NCBI GenBank assembly: GCA_018457135.1
Contig: JAGGDU010000042.1
Coordinates: 1 to 51,066, forward strand
DNA length: 51,066 nt
Direction: 5' to 3'
Source: Trichodesmium erythraeum GBRTRLIN201
GTDB taxonomy: Bacteria; Cyanobacteriota; Cyanobacteriia; Cyanobacteriales; Microcoleaceae
The notes under the pieces: model-generated
What the model saw: the letters and a program-made list of their open reading frames with translations, nothing else
What the model was told of the DNA's origin: nothing
Databases searched by the model: none
Shown: positions 18,298 through 27,552 of the stretch, one piece after another
Numbering within the stretch: the first letter of the stretch is position 1
Layout: each line of letters opens with the position of its first letter
Position numbers and translations under genes: made by a program

Positions 18298-18811
18298 AAG
18301 ATTATTATCTCCCCATAACTTCTTTATTTTGTCAAGTTTTATCTGAAGAAAAAAAGTTATCAGGTATAGTCTAGTTGGAGATCAAAAAAAATTATAAGTA
18401 GAGTTTGTTGCAAAAACTGAAAGCATTTACAGATAAAGGCTTTAGACTTATGTGGGCGCCTATGCAAGCTTTTTGGTGTGGTAAGCTCAGAATTTGACAA
18501 ATTTCAAAAAGCCCTAAGTATTTTAAGCCTCTTCCTGAAATAGTAGGTAGGTATTAATTGGATAACTAATAACTTAGACCGAAAAAGACTATTCTATAGA
18601 GATATTACTCTGAGGCCAAGCTATAGAAGATATCTGTTATGTAGAATTGAGTTTATTAAGTATATCATTATAATTGTATAATTACTTTAATTTTTCCTAC
18701 TCCATAAGGTTATGCTCCTCTATACTTATCTGAAGTGATCATTTCCAAATTAACAAACCACTACTGCCCAAAGTCTTGTTAAATTAAATCAGGATGATTT
18801 AGAAAGACTTA
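18298..18811. other. Spacer before the antiporter gene
   Basis: About 510 AT-rich bases with no supportable gene. It presumably contains the antiporter promoter. Confidence 0.5.
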
Positions 18812-20236
18812 ATGTTTAGTTTAATGGCAGAGTCCAATTTTTTTAGTGAAATTTTCTTATTTCCTTTATCGGGAAAAATTGCACCGATACTAGCTACGGC
18901 CACAGAAACGGGAGCCGAACCAGAAATGGTACTAGCAGGAGTGTTGTTGAGTTTAGTGGCCATTTATATAGCTAGTAAAGCAGGAGGAGAATTTTTTAGC
19001 TGGCTGAATTTTCCACCTGTATTAGGAGAATTGGTGGGGGGTGTAGTTATAGGTATTTCTGCCCTACACTTGGTAATCTTTCCAGAAAGTGGGGCCGATA
19101 GTTCTTCGTCAGTAATTATTAACATTTTGGAGGCAACAGCAGGTTTAGCTCCTGAAGCTGCTGGGGCTACATTGCAGGCTCAAAGTGAGGTACTAGATGT
19201 TCTAGCAGAACTGGGTGTGATCATTTTGTTGTTTGAAATTGGTCTAGAGTCTAATATTAGAGATTTAATGCAAGTTGGTGTTCAGTCGCTAATTGTTGCA
19301 ACTGTTGGTGTAGTATTGCCTTTCGTCGGAGGTACGGCAGGAATGATGGCGATCTTCCATGTATCAGCAGTACCAGCAGTTTTTGCTGGGGCAGCACTTA
19401 CAGCTACCAGTATCGGTATCACTTCCAGGGTACTAACAGAAATTAACCGTCTCAATACACAAGAAGGTCAAATTATTCTTGGTGCTGCAGTTATAGATGA
19501 TGTGATGGGTATTATTATCTTGGCAGTTGTAGCAAGTTTAGCAAAAACTGGTGAAGTGGATATCATCAATGTTGTTTATCTAATTATTAGTGCTAGTGTA
19601 TTTTTGGTAGGTGCGATCTTACTTGGTCGTTTCTTTAATGATGGTTTTGTGTTCTTTGCTGAAAAATTTAAAACCCGAGGAAGGGCAGTTATTCCAGCTT
19701 TGACTATCGCATTATTTATGGCTTACATTGGTACTGCTATCCATTTGGAGGCAATATTGGGAGCTTTTGCTGCTGGATTAGTTTTAGATAATTTAGATCA
19801 AAAAGAAGTTGGACGGGAGTTGGAAGAGCTAATTCGTCCTATTTCTGATGTGATCGTTCCTATTTTCTTTGTTACTGTGGGAACAAAAACTAATCTAAAT
19901 GTTCTCAACCCAGCTATTCCTACTAACCGTGAAGGTTTGGTGATTGCAATTTTTTTGATAGCAGTTGCTATTGTTGGTAAGGTTGCCTGCGGTTTTAGTG
20001 TGTTTGGTTTGGGTCCAATTAATCGTTTAGCTATTGGTGTTGGTATGGTCCCACGGGGTGAGGTTGGTTTGGTTTTTGCCTCTGTTGGTTCTGCTAGTGG
20101 TGCTTTATCTCCTGCTTTGGATGTGGCAATTATTCTGATGGTGATTCTTACAACATTTCTAGCGCCTCCCCTACTGCGAGTAGTGTTTGGAAAAGCAGAA
20201 GCGGAAACAGAAGAAGTTCCGGAAACTTCCGGTTAG
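18812..20236 (+). CDS. CPA2-family Na+(K+)/H+ antiporter, NhaS3-like
   Basis: 474-residue integral membrane protein with about a dozen hydrophobic segments. The Na_H_exchanger (CPA2) fold is shown by GEFFSWLNFPPVLGELVGGVVIG near 65-85, LGVIILLFEIGLESNI near 133-148, and ATSIGITSRVLTEI then GAAVIDDVMGIIIL near 205-240. The DD in AVIDDV is the ion-binding pair of the family. Later come LEAILGAFAAGLVLD and PIFFVTVGT. Cyanobacterial relatives such as NhaS3 sit in thylakoid or plasma membranes and exchange Na+ or K+ for H+. The start could also be M5. The acidic C-terminal tail after 455 is short, without an RCK/TrkA domain. It complements the Mrp operon at 37-42 kb. Confidence 0.88.
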   Translation: MFSLMAESNFFSEIFLFPLSGKIAPILATATETGAEPEMVLAGVLLSLVAIYIASKAGGEFFSWLNFPPVLGELVGGVVIGISALHLVIFPESGADSSSSVIINILEATAGLAPEAAGATLQAQSEVLDVLAELGVIILLFEIGLESNIRDLMQVGVQSLIVATVGVVLPFVGGTAGMMAIFHVSAVPAVFAGAALTATSIGITSRVLTEINRLNTQEGQIILGAAVIDDVMGIIILAVVASLAKTGEVDIINVVYLIISASVFLVGAILLGRFFNDGFVFFAEKFKTRGRAVIPALTIALFMAYIGTAIHLEAILGAFAAGLVLDNLDQKEVGRELEELIRPISDVIVPIFFVTVGTKTNLNVLNPAIPTNREGLVIAIFLIAVAIVGKVACGFSVFGLGPINRLAIGVGMVPRGEVGLVFASVGSASGALSPALDVAIILMVILTTFLAPPLLRVVFGKAEAETEEVPETSG

Positions 20237-20891
20237 TTTTGAGGTGTTGCTGAATGTGGGTACGTTACATTAGTAGCATGGACGTCTTACGAGTTACTAA
20301 TATTTTCTTAAGTCAGGAATTTCATACTTGCAATTGAGCAACACTAACCTTTCATGCCTAATAATAAATTTTGATCCAGTAATTCTCCTCTTGTTCAATC
20401 AAAAATTCTAGTTGCTAGGGGAGTTGGTATGGCATGGTTACTAGCTGTTAGCTATAATCTCCTAGAATCTATGATAATCTGTAACTGTCTTTATTTATGC
20501 TACTTGGGTTCAAAACTGAACTGTTGATTTCAGTCTACCTCCCTATCGCGTAAGGGTAACTAAACCACAATAAAGCGGGTGTTTGGTTTCACTTTGTTCC
20601 GTTCACCTACTTTTTAGCTCTTCGCTTCCCTCCCTCGGGGAGGGATAAAAAAGGGGGGGGGTTGACTTTAATAAAGGGCGTGTTGGGTCTCACTTTGTTC
20701 TACCCAACCTACTTTATTTTTTAGGTGTGTCATACTTACCTAAGCTTCATCCCATCAGTTTACCTCCCTGATCAAAAAGAAAAAGGAGTAGTAAAAAAAG
20801 AAAAATAAAACCCTTCCTCCTGAGCCGTTTTATCTGGCGAGCCCACATCTACTAAAGGAATTCAATTATCTAAGGGCATATTTATCTTCTC
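20237..20891. other. Repeat-bearing spacer between convergent genes
   Basis: About 655 bases between the antiporter gene and the minus-strand secretion-barrel fragment. It contains the paired hairpin repeats described separately and a nine-base G run at 20653-20661. It has no gene. Confidence 0.55.
20569..20718. repeat. Pair of GTTGGGT-type hairpin repeats
   Basis: Two copies of one motif lie about 100 bases apart. Copy B (20670-20718) has an outer stem AATAAAG/CTTTATT and an inner stem GTTGGGT/ACCCAAC around TCTCACTTTGTTCT-like sequence. Copy A (20569-20616) has AATAAAG, GGTGTTTGGTTTCACTTTGTTC, CACCTACTTTTTAG with weaker pairing. Between them is a CCCTCC/GGGAGG hairpin. Motifs of this form recur in many cyanobacterial intergenic regions; that recollection needs a genome search. 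They may be small non-autonomous elements or terminators. Confidence 0.65.
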
Positions 20892-21578
20892 CTATAAATT
20901 TACCTGCAACCTCACCCCGGCCGCCGCCAAAGCCTTACTTCCTTCCACCTCTTTACCATCACTATTCCACGCTACTCCCCCATCAATAAACGGCACTACC
21001 TGAAATAATCTATTTTTTCCAGATATCCAGGGCACGGGCAACCGCAACTCCACTGTTCCCAACGCTCCATTATCTGTCAAACGAGTATCCTGACGATAAG
21101 CTCTCACACTTCGATAACCCCCTAAACCAAACCTTTCCTTAGGCACCAAATCAGATGGAGATAACTGTAGATCTGCTCCCATCACCAACAAAGTATTTTT
21201 GCCTAACTCACGCACCCATTGTCCTTGACCCCGCCAATAAAAAAATCGACCATCTGGTTCATTACTATTCTTTGTAGCATCCAATATTCCCAACCCTACA
21301 TTCAACTGAGAATTAAACGCCAAAACTTGATTTTTTCCCCGTAGTTCATAATCTTGGAAAAGCTGCAAAATTGATAATTTCGTTTCCCCATTTTTATCAG
21401 CACCCTCAGATAATGGATAATTCTCTCCTAATATAGAAGTTTGACTATGTGGCTTAATTGCAGATAAACCTAAACTTAAGGTTTGCCAGGGTGTTTGCAT
21501 TATTGGTTGACTAAATGATAACTTGTAAGTATTGGAGTTTGACTGAATATCAAGTCTTTCAAAAGGTGATTCTACCAC
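20892..21578 (-). pseudogene. 5'-truncated ShlB/FhaC-type secretion transporter (barrel end)
   Basis: An open frame of 228 codons corresponds to the C-terminal part of a two-partner-secretion (TpsB, ShlB/FhaC/HecB) outer-membrane barrel. RFGLGGYRSVRAYRQD near 155-170 is the conserved loop (L6) motif with its RAY element, followed by NGALGTVELRLPV, FIDGGVAWN and the terminal strand AAAGVRLQVNL. Full-length members have about 550 residues with a signal peptide and POTRA domains, all missing here. The frame is lost about 50 bases upstream, where an insertion sequence begins at 21629. No N-terminal half is found beyond that element, so this is a remnant, probably not secreted or inserted. Confidence 0.75.
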
Positions 21579-21687
21579 ATCGCGGGGTAAAAAGTAGCTC
21601 GAACATATTGATATCTAGTGGTTTGCCGGATATTCACTCTGTCAAAAATTGACTTTTTTTCTGAGAATGATAATTATTATTTTTGAG

Positions 21688-21715
21688 ATGTAGGTTAGCG
21701 ATCGCTAACCTACAT
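21688..21715. repeat. 28-base perfect palindrome centred on a HIP1 site
   Basis: ATGTAGGTTAGCGA and its complement meet at GCGATCGC. It lies inside the left inverted repeat of the insertion sequence. The right end has only a partly matching version, so a HIP1 palindrome has arisen or been kept at one end only. Confidence 0.8.
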
Positions 21716-21794
21716 TACCATTTTTGTGTCCACTTTTGTGGTAGCGACAAATCACATTATATGGTAAAAAAAGTCAGTCCACTTATATAAATAG

Positions 21795-22937
21795 ACCGAC
21801 CCCAATGGATTTTTTTTCATTATCTGAGTCAGATTTTCAACAATTTTTGACTGAAGGTCAATTCCAAGCTTGAAAAATTTTAGTTTGGTTATTAACTGTT
21901 CACAAAACTGTTGAAATAGAAAGACTAGTTGCCTGTTTTCCTTTACCAATTAAATATGAGAGTCGTCGGAAACATATACAAAAATTTTTAACATTATATT
22001 TTTGAGCTTTCCCTTGTTGTGTTTTCCGATGATAATTATGATTATTAGTCCATAATTTCCCGATGGTAGCCAATTAATTTTGACTATAGATAAGACGCAA
22101 TGGAAAGATAGTAATATCTTTGTTATTGCTATCATATATAAAAAACGATAATTACCTATTTATTGGCTAGTTTTGAATAAAAAATAATCTAGTAATTTGG
22201 CATAAAAAAATGACTTATTAAACCAGTTTTACGGTTATAAAAAAAATATAAGTTTTTAGTTATTGGAGAAAAAAAATTCTATGGTGTAGAGTTATTATAC
22301 TGACTAAAAAAGCTAAAAATACCTCAAAAAATTAATAATAACTATATAAAAAACGGTTAAAAGTACTAGCTATTCACTAATTTATCCGTATATTCGGGAA
22401 ATTAAATATTTTTAAGTAACATTAATATTACTAACAAAAAAGGATTTATATATTTTAATTTAGCTGCCTATTGGAAAAGAAAATTTAAAATAAAATGGAT
22501 AAAAACCTTGGTATTTGTTGATAAATCTTGAAAAGATAAAATTATCAAAAATTATCGGTCGAGAATGGGTATTGAAAATATGTTTTCTGATTGTAATAAA
22601 GGAGAATATAATCTAGAATTTAGTCAAGCTAATATACAACGTTTGACTACGTTTTACTAATTTAATTCTATTGGGAGCTATTGCTTAAAATGATGAATTT
22701 TATCATGGTAATTATATCAAAAGATTAGGATGTAAAAGATATATTTTCGATTAAAAAAACTAGGATTAATAGATAGAATATATAGTAATTTTTGGGTAGG
22801 TATGTATGGTAAATTATGGGTACTTGCTGGGGATTATTTAGTTGACATTGTTCAAGGAATAATAAAGCTTATTCATCAAAAAAAGTCTGATTATCAAAGG
22901 GAATCAAAAGCTCTGTCAATCTTAGATAATATCTAAT
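21795..22937 (+). pseudogene. Decayed IS4-family transposase
   Basis: Plus-strand fragments in changing frames match the IS4-type transposases common in cyanobacteria. Near the start are LPLPIKYESRRKHIQKFLTL-like and ILVWLLTVHKTVEIERLVA pieces (21860-21990). Near the end come RMGIENMFSDCNKGEYNLE (about 22560-22620), the conserved region with the catalytic Glu, and VDIVQGIIKLI with DYQRESKALSIL (about 22840-22930). Stops and frameshifts separate them, and the central DDE region is not readable. Two minus-strand open frames in the same stretch are shadows. Confidence 0.75.
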
Positions 22938-23168
22938 TATTTACAGTCAATATCTAGCTATTCATATGATTATTAAAAATAAATTAATTGATTAAAATGA
23001 AGACGATGTGATGTAATTTTATTATTAAATAATAAATCAAGCTAATTTCAGTGATGTGAATTAGCGTTAGCGGAGGATGGTGGTGGCAGCTATATCGCTA
23101 ACCCACATCCTAAAAAGAATAATTATTATGCTCAAAAAAAAACGTCAATTTTTGACAGAGTGAATATC

Positions 23169-23577
23169 TGGAGAACTACTATCTATAAATGCTTTCAAGC
23201 TGCTTGTCACTCCGTGAGACTATTCACTCTTTTCTTCTACTTCTATTTCTAATCTGATTTTTTTCCCATAGATATTTTTCTTAGTATAATATTTTCCCAG
23301 TCTTAAAATATTTACTAAAGCTCTAAAAAATTATTTCAAAATATCCATAACAGGCAAACCAATTTCGTAGGCAAAAATTATCATAATTACATCAAAAAAC
23401 CAGAAAAATTAATTTACCCTTAACTTCAATCAACTCTGAAAAAAATTACAATAGAATAATAAAAAACCATAAAAGTCCTACCCATTGCCAAAAAATCATA
23501 ATATTTCAAGAAACCTAACCGACCAAAGCCAAATATAATCAATATTATTATCGTTAGCTAAAAATCATCTCATCGGC
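23169..23577. other. Spacer with dispersed repeat copy 2
   Basis: Bases 23182-23219 resemble 16-54 near the start of the window. The rest is AT-rich leader sequence for the kinase gene. No N-terminal part of the truncated secretion gene is present. Confidence 0.55.
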
Positions 23578-25470
23578 ATGACTCATTGCCTCAACCCCAA
23601 CTGTCAAATTCCCCAAAACCCAGACTGGAATAAATATTGCCAAAATTGTGGCTCAAAACTACTACTCAAAGACCGCTATCGACCTTTAAACCTAATTGGT
23701 CAAGGAGGTTTCGGTAGAACATTCCTCGCTACCGACGAAGATAAACCCTCCAAACCCTACTGTGTCATTAAACAATTTTTTCCCGCATCACAAGGAACAA
23801 ACAATATTAACAAAGCTGCCCAACTCTTTGAAAAAGAAGCCACAAGATTAGACCAGTTGGGCAAACATTCTCAAATTCCCGAACTTATGGCCCACTTCAC
23901 CCAAGATGGCCGACAATATTTAGTACAAGAATTCATTGCTGGACAAAACTTGGCCGAGGCTTTAAAAATTGAGAACTCCTACAATGAAGACCAAATTAGG
24001 GGTTTACTAAAAAATTTACTCCCAGTACTACAGTTTATTCATTCTCATAACGTTATTCACAGGGATATCAAACCAGAAAATATTATTCGTCGTCAAAATA
24101 GCGATCGCGAGTTAGTATTAGTAGACTTTGGTGCAGCTAAATACGCCCTAGGTACGGCCCTCCTGAAAACAGGTACAACTATCGGTACCCCTGAATACAC
24201 CGCTCCCGAACAAAACCGAGGCAAAGCAGTATTTGCTAGTGACTTATACAGTCTAGGAGTAACTTGCTTGCATCTATTAACCAAAATTTCCCCATTTGAA
24301 TTATTTGATGTAGGTGAAGGAACATGGGTGTGGCGTCGCTACTTACAGAATAATTCTATTAGTGAAAAATTAGGTGATATTCTAGATAAACTGGTGGAAA
24401 ATGCAGTCAACCGTCGTTATCAGTCTGCTGATGAAGTTATGGAAAACTTAAATGCAGACGACTTGACTTTTATTCAAGATAAAACTGTTATCCAAAAACC
24501 AGAAATTACACCTGAACCTTTACCAAGTAAAACTTGGAAATGCATAGATACTCTCACTGGTCATCGAAAATGGGTTTGCTCCGTTGCTTTGAGAAATGAT
24601 CAAAAAATTTTGGCGAGTGGGAGCGAAGATGAAACCATTAAATTGTGGGAAGTAGATAGTGGTAGAGAAATATTGACTATCCGCGGACATTCTGGTTATG
24701 TAAACTCTGTTGCTTTTAGTCCTGATGGCAAAATATTAGCGAGTGGGAGTGATGACAAAACTATCAGACTTTGGGAAGTTCAGACGGGAAAACTACTTTG
24801 CATTCTCGGTGACTGGGGTCGGGGAGAATATTTTGGTCATTCTGGAGGAGTTACGGCGATCGCTTTTCACCCAGATGGCAAAAGTTTAGCTAGTGCTAGT
24901 AAAGATAAAAATGTGAAAGTTTGGCGACTGGGGGATGATATTTATGACCCTAACTATGGGAGAGTGATCATGACTTTGACTGGACATTTACAACAAGTAC
25001 GGGCGATCGCCTTCAGTCCAGATGGCAAAACTTTGGCAAGTGGTAGTCAAGATAATATGATTAAAATATGGGATTTAAGTTTAGGCAATACTGTTAAAAA
25101 TCTATGTCATTATTATCAGGGAACACATTATATTTATACGGTTGCTTTTAGTACTGATGGTAAAGTTTTAGCTAGTGGCGGTCGCGATAGAAATATTAAA
25201 ATTTGGGAAATAGAAAGCGGTGAAATATTAAAAATTTTGGAGGGACATTCTAGTGATATTCGTCAAGTAGTTTTTAGTCCTCAAGGAGATATTATTGCCA
25301 GTGGTAGTGAGGATGGAACTATTAAAATTTGGGATGGGAAAACAGGTCAGGAAATTGGAAATTTAGTAGGTCATTCAAAATATATTAATTCTGTTACTTT
25401 TTCTAGGGACGGAAAGAGTTTAGCTAGTGGTAGTAGTGATAATACTATTAGAATTTGGCGACAGGAGTAA
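23578..25470 (+). CDS. Zinc-ribbon Ser/Thr protein kinase with C-terminal WD40 repeats
   Basis: 630 residues in three parts. Residues 1-28 form a four-cysteine ribbon (C4, C9, C21, C24). Residues about 34-300 are a Hanks-type kinase: glycine loop GQGGFGRT at 41-48, ATP lysine K65, catalytic D163 in HRDIKPEN, DFG at 183-185 and GTPEYTAPEQ in the activation segment; all catalytic residues are present. Residues about 320-630 hold seven or so WD40 repeats, each with VAFSPDGK..LASGS.D..IKIW, expected to form a beta-propeller for protein binding. This fusion is typical of filamentous cyanobacteria. Partners and signal are unknown. It is a single gene on the plus strand with no adjacent phosphatase or response regulator. 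Confidence 0.93.
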   Translation: MTHCLNPNCQIPQNPDWNKYCQNCGSKLLLKDRYRPLNLIGQGGFGRTFLATDEDKPSKPYCVIKQFFPASQGTNNINKAAQLFEKEATRLDQLGKHSQIPELMAHFTQDGRQYLVQEFIAGQNLAEALKIENSYNEDQIRGLLKNLLPVLQFIHSHNVIHRDIKPENIIRRQNSDRELVLVDFGAAKYALGTALLKTGTTIGTPEYTAPEQNRGKAVFASDLYSLGVTCLHLLTKISPFELFDVGEGTWVWRRYLQNNSISEKLGDILDKLVENAVNRRYQSADEVMENLNADDLTFIQDKTVIQKPEITPEPLPSKTWKCIDTLTGHRKWVCSVALRNDQKILASGSEDETIKLWEVDSGREILTIRGHSGYVNSVAFSPDGKILASGSDDKTIRLWEVQTGKLLCILGDWGRGEYFGHSGGVTAIAFHPDGKSLASASKDKNVKVWRLGDDIYDPNYGRVIMTLTGHLQQVRAIAFSPDGKTLASGSQDNMIKIWDLSLGNTVKNLCHYYQGTHYIYTVAFSTDGKVLASGGRDRNIKIWEIESGEILKILEGHSSDIRQVVFSPQGDIIASGSEDGTIKIWDGKTGQEIGNLVGHSKYINSVTFSRDGKSLASGSSDNTIRIWRQE

Positions 25471-25849
25471 TCAATTTAAAACTAAAAGTTCTATTCTCTC
25501 TTACTTCTCCCAAGGAAGAAAGTTAAAATTTAAAATTTAAAAACTGGATAAATTATTTTTAATTGCCTACCTAGAAATAGGAAATCAAGAAAAAAATGTA
25601 CCTTGACAAAGTAAGATAAACTCTATAAATCAAAAAATTAGACAGTACTAGATAGGTAATAATAGGTAGTAGAGTCTGAAGCTTTAAATGTTGTATTAGG
25701 ATTTTCTCCACAAACAATATAAACTATTGATTTTGTACAGAATAGCTAAGTAGAAAAATTTTTGATAAATAATATAAAGGGGATAAAAAAAATTCAGTTA
25801 GTATTTCAATTATCCTACTTCAGTAATAGGTACTGTTAACTGATAATTG
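25471..25849. other. Spacer after the kinase gene
   Basis: About 380 AT-rich bases with no gene; no strong terminator hairpin is seen. Confidence 0.45.
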
Positions 25850-26474
25850 ATAACTGAAATTACTTAAGTATTTGAAAATTTTTAAAATGTCATAAAGGTT
25901 ATTTCCAGGATTAAAAATATAGAATAATCTAGAGCAAGCATTCTGTGGTGTTTCTTGCTGAATTAATTTGATAAAAATGAAGCTATTACCATTGGTAATT
26001 ATACCGTAGACTGGTTTTTTCTAGGTTAGGGTTTACCAACATGTATGCTCATAGTTAAGGTTTACTAACTTCTAGGGAAAATGTAGATTTTTTAGACTCA
26101 ATTACTAAGATCCAGGATTGATTAAATATAGTTAATACATCAATTTATTCCTGAAGGATAATTTATTCATCTTGGTCTGCAATTTCTATAGATTTTTCTG
26201 ATTTAATATGAAAAGGGGGTAAATAAAATCCAGCTAAATCTAATAGAGGAAATAAAACAAATATTTTGACAGTATTTTCTAAGAGTGGGGGATATTTTTG
26301 TAAGTTATAATAACTAGCTTTAAATCGGTCAATACTTTGTTTTTCTGAATCTGTTATTTATGATAAATTATCTTGCAATTCCCGGAAAAATTATTCATAT
26401 TCTACTCATTGGAGGTTAAACTTTTTCTCTAATTTGTAGAATCTTATATTTCTTGCTGGTATAGTTTTAACCAT
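25850..26474 (-). pseudogene. Decayed HsdR-N-like / PD-(D/E)XK family gene
   Basis: From an ATG at 26474 the minus strand reads MVKTIPARNIRFYKLEKKFN, then FFRELQDNLS, YPPLLENTVKIFVLFPLLDL, AGFYLPPFHIKSEKSIEI, IDVLTIFNQSWILVIESKK, AYMLVNPNLE and finally FNPGNNLYDILKIFKYLSN. Together these follow a protein family widespread in cyanobacteria that resembles the N-terminal nuclease-like domain of type I restriction subunits. The IDVL...IESK pair is the PD-(D/E)XK core. There are three stops in the first 40 codons, more later, and frame changes near the end. It is a clear pseudogene. Its first 90 bases and upstream region are duplicated at 26631-26876. Confidence 0.75.
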
Positions 26475-26876
26475 GATTTTTTTATTGTTAATTTTATTTA
26501 ATTTTACGTCTAAAATTTCTAGGTTAAGAGGAAAAAAATAACTTTTATAAAGTTACTATAGAAATTAGTATGATAGGTACGTTTATAAAAGTTTAAAAAG
26601 GAGATTGAATAATAATTATATTTGTCATAACCGGAAAAATTATTCATATTCTACTCATTGGAGATTAAACTTTTTCTCTAATTTGTAGAATCTGATATTT
26701 CTTGCTGGTATAGTTTTAACCATGATTTTTTTATTGTTAATTTTATTTAATTTTACGTCTAAAATTTCTAGGTTAAGAGGAAAAAAATAACTTTTATAAA
26801 GTTACTATAGAAATTAGTATGATAGGTACGTTTATAAAAGTTTAAAAAGGAGATTGAATAATAATTATATTTGTCA
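26382..26876. repeat. 249-bp tandem duplication
   Basis: Two copies (26382-26627 and 26631-26876) share about 246 bases with only two differences that I find (GGAGG/GGAGA and CTTAT/CTGAT). Each holds the 5' end of the dead HsdR-N-like gene, including its ATG (26474 and 26723), plus its upstream region. So few differences next to a heavily mutated gene show that the duplication is younger than the gene's death. Confidence 0.9.
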
Positions 26877-27552
26877 GAATTAGGATATTTAATTCTATTT
26901 AATACTCTACTCAATGTGCTTGAGTAGCTACAGTCTTAAGAAGTGAATCAACAGTTATTTATAAATAAATATCCAGACTAAACTTATCTAATTTGCTGGT
27001 TCCTATATATATAGAACTACGCAAATAAGTGTTTGGCATTTAGTGGTTTTTTTCTAATTTTAATTCTGTAGCAGTTACAGTGATAGCTTACCATTCTCCA
27101 AAATTAAAACATCTATAAATTAATAGATATATCTGGAAATTAAAGATTATTTTTTGGAGGTATCTAATCTAAATTAGACTAACTTAAAAAAATAATTATA
27201 TACCTAAATAACACTTCAATTATTGAATAATTAATATGGGTTTTTAATCTCTTTAATAATTAGGATTCTAGTTAGTATAAATTATCCTTAATTATCCTTA
27301 ATTATTCTTATTTTGTACAGATATATAATGCTTTTAGCTCACTCTCAGACGCAATTCTAAAACGTCTCTAACTACTCCATTTCCTAGGACTAACTCAATA
27401 AGATTTAGCAAAGATTTATTACCTGTAGTCTGAGATTATATGAGGTTGAAATAATCAGTTATAGTATGTCTTTATTAATTTCTCTGAGGGTATCTTACTA
27501 AATTGTCATGCCAAGCCTAGGAACCGCTAATATCAACAAACTAAATTTAATA
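26877..27552. other. Spacer downstream of the ABC permease gene
   Basis: About 680 AT-rich bases between the duplicated segment and the permease gene's stop. No gene, RNA or clear terminator is seen. Confidence 0.5.

Larger units (their letters stand above)
21629..23168. mobile_element. Decayed IS4-type insertion sequence with long inverted repeats
   Basis: The ends are perfect 25-bp inverted repeats (GATATTCACTCTGTCAAAAA.. at 21629-21653, its complement at 23144-23168). They continue as imperfect repeats for about 75 bases, both containing GGTTAGCGAT. The element is about 1.54 kb, the size of a complete insertion sequence. The transposase inside is ruined (see 21795-22937). No clear target-site duplication is visible at the two borders, so one border may have been rearranged. 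It abuts the truncated secretion-barrel gene and is the likely cause of that truncation. Confidence 0.8.

Noticed and set aside
21752-22135. Two minus-strand open frames of 65 and 61 codons
   Set aside because: They are shadows of the decayed plus-strand IS4 transposase.
26382-26876. CRISPR-like or satellite array
   Set aside because: There are only two copies with a 249-base unit and no spacers; it is a plain tandem duplication. No CRISPR array was seen anywhere in the window.
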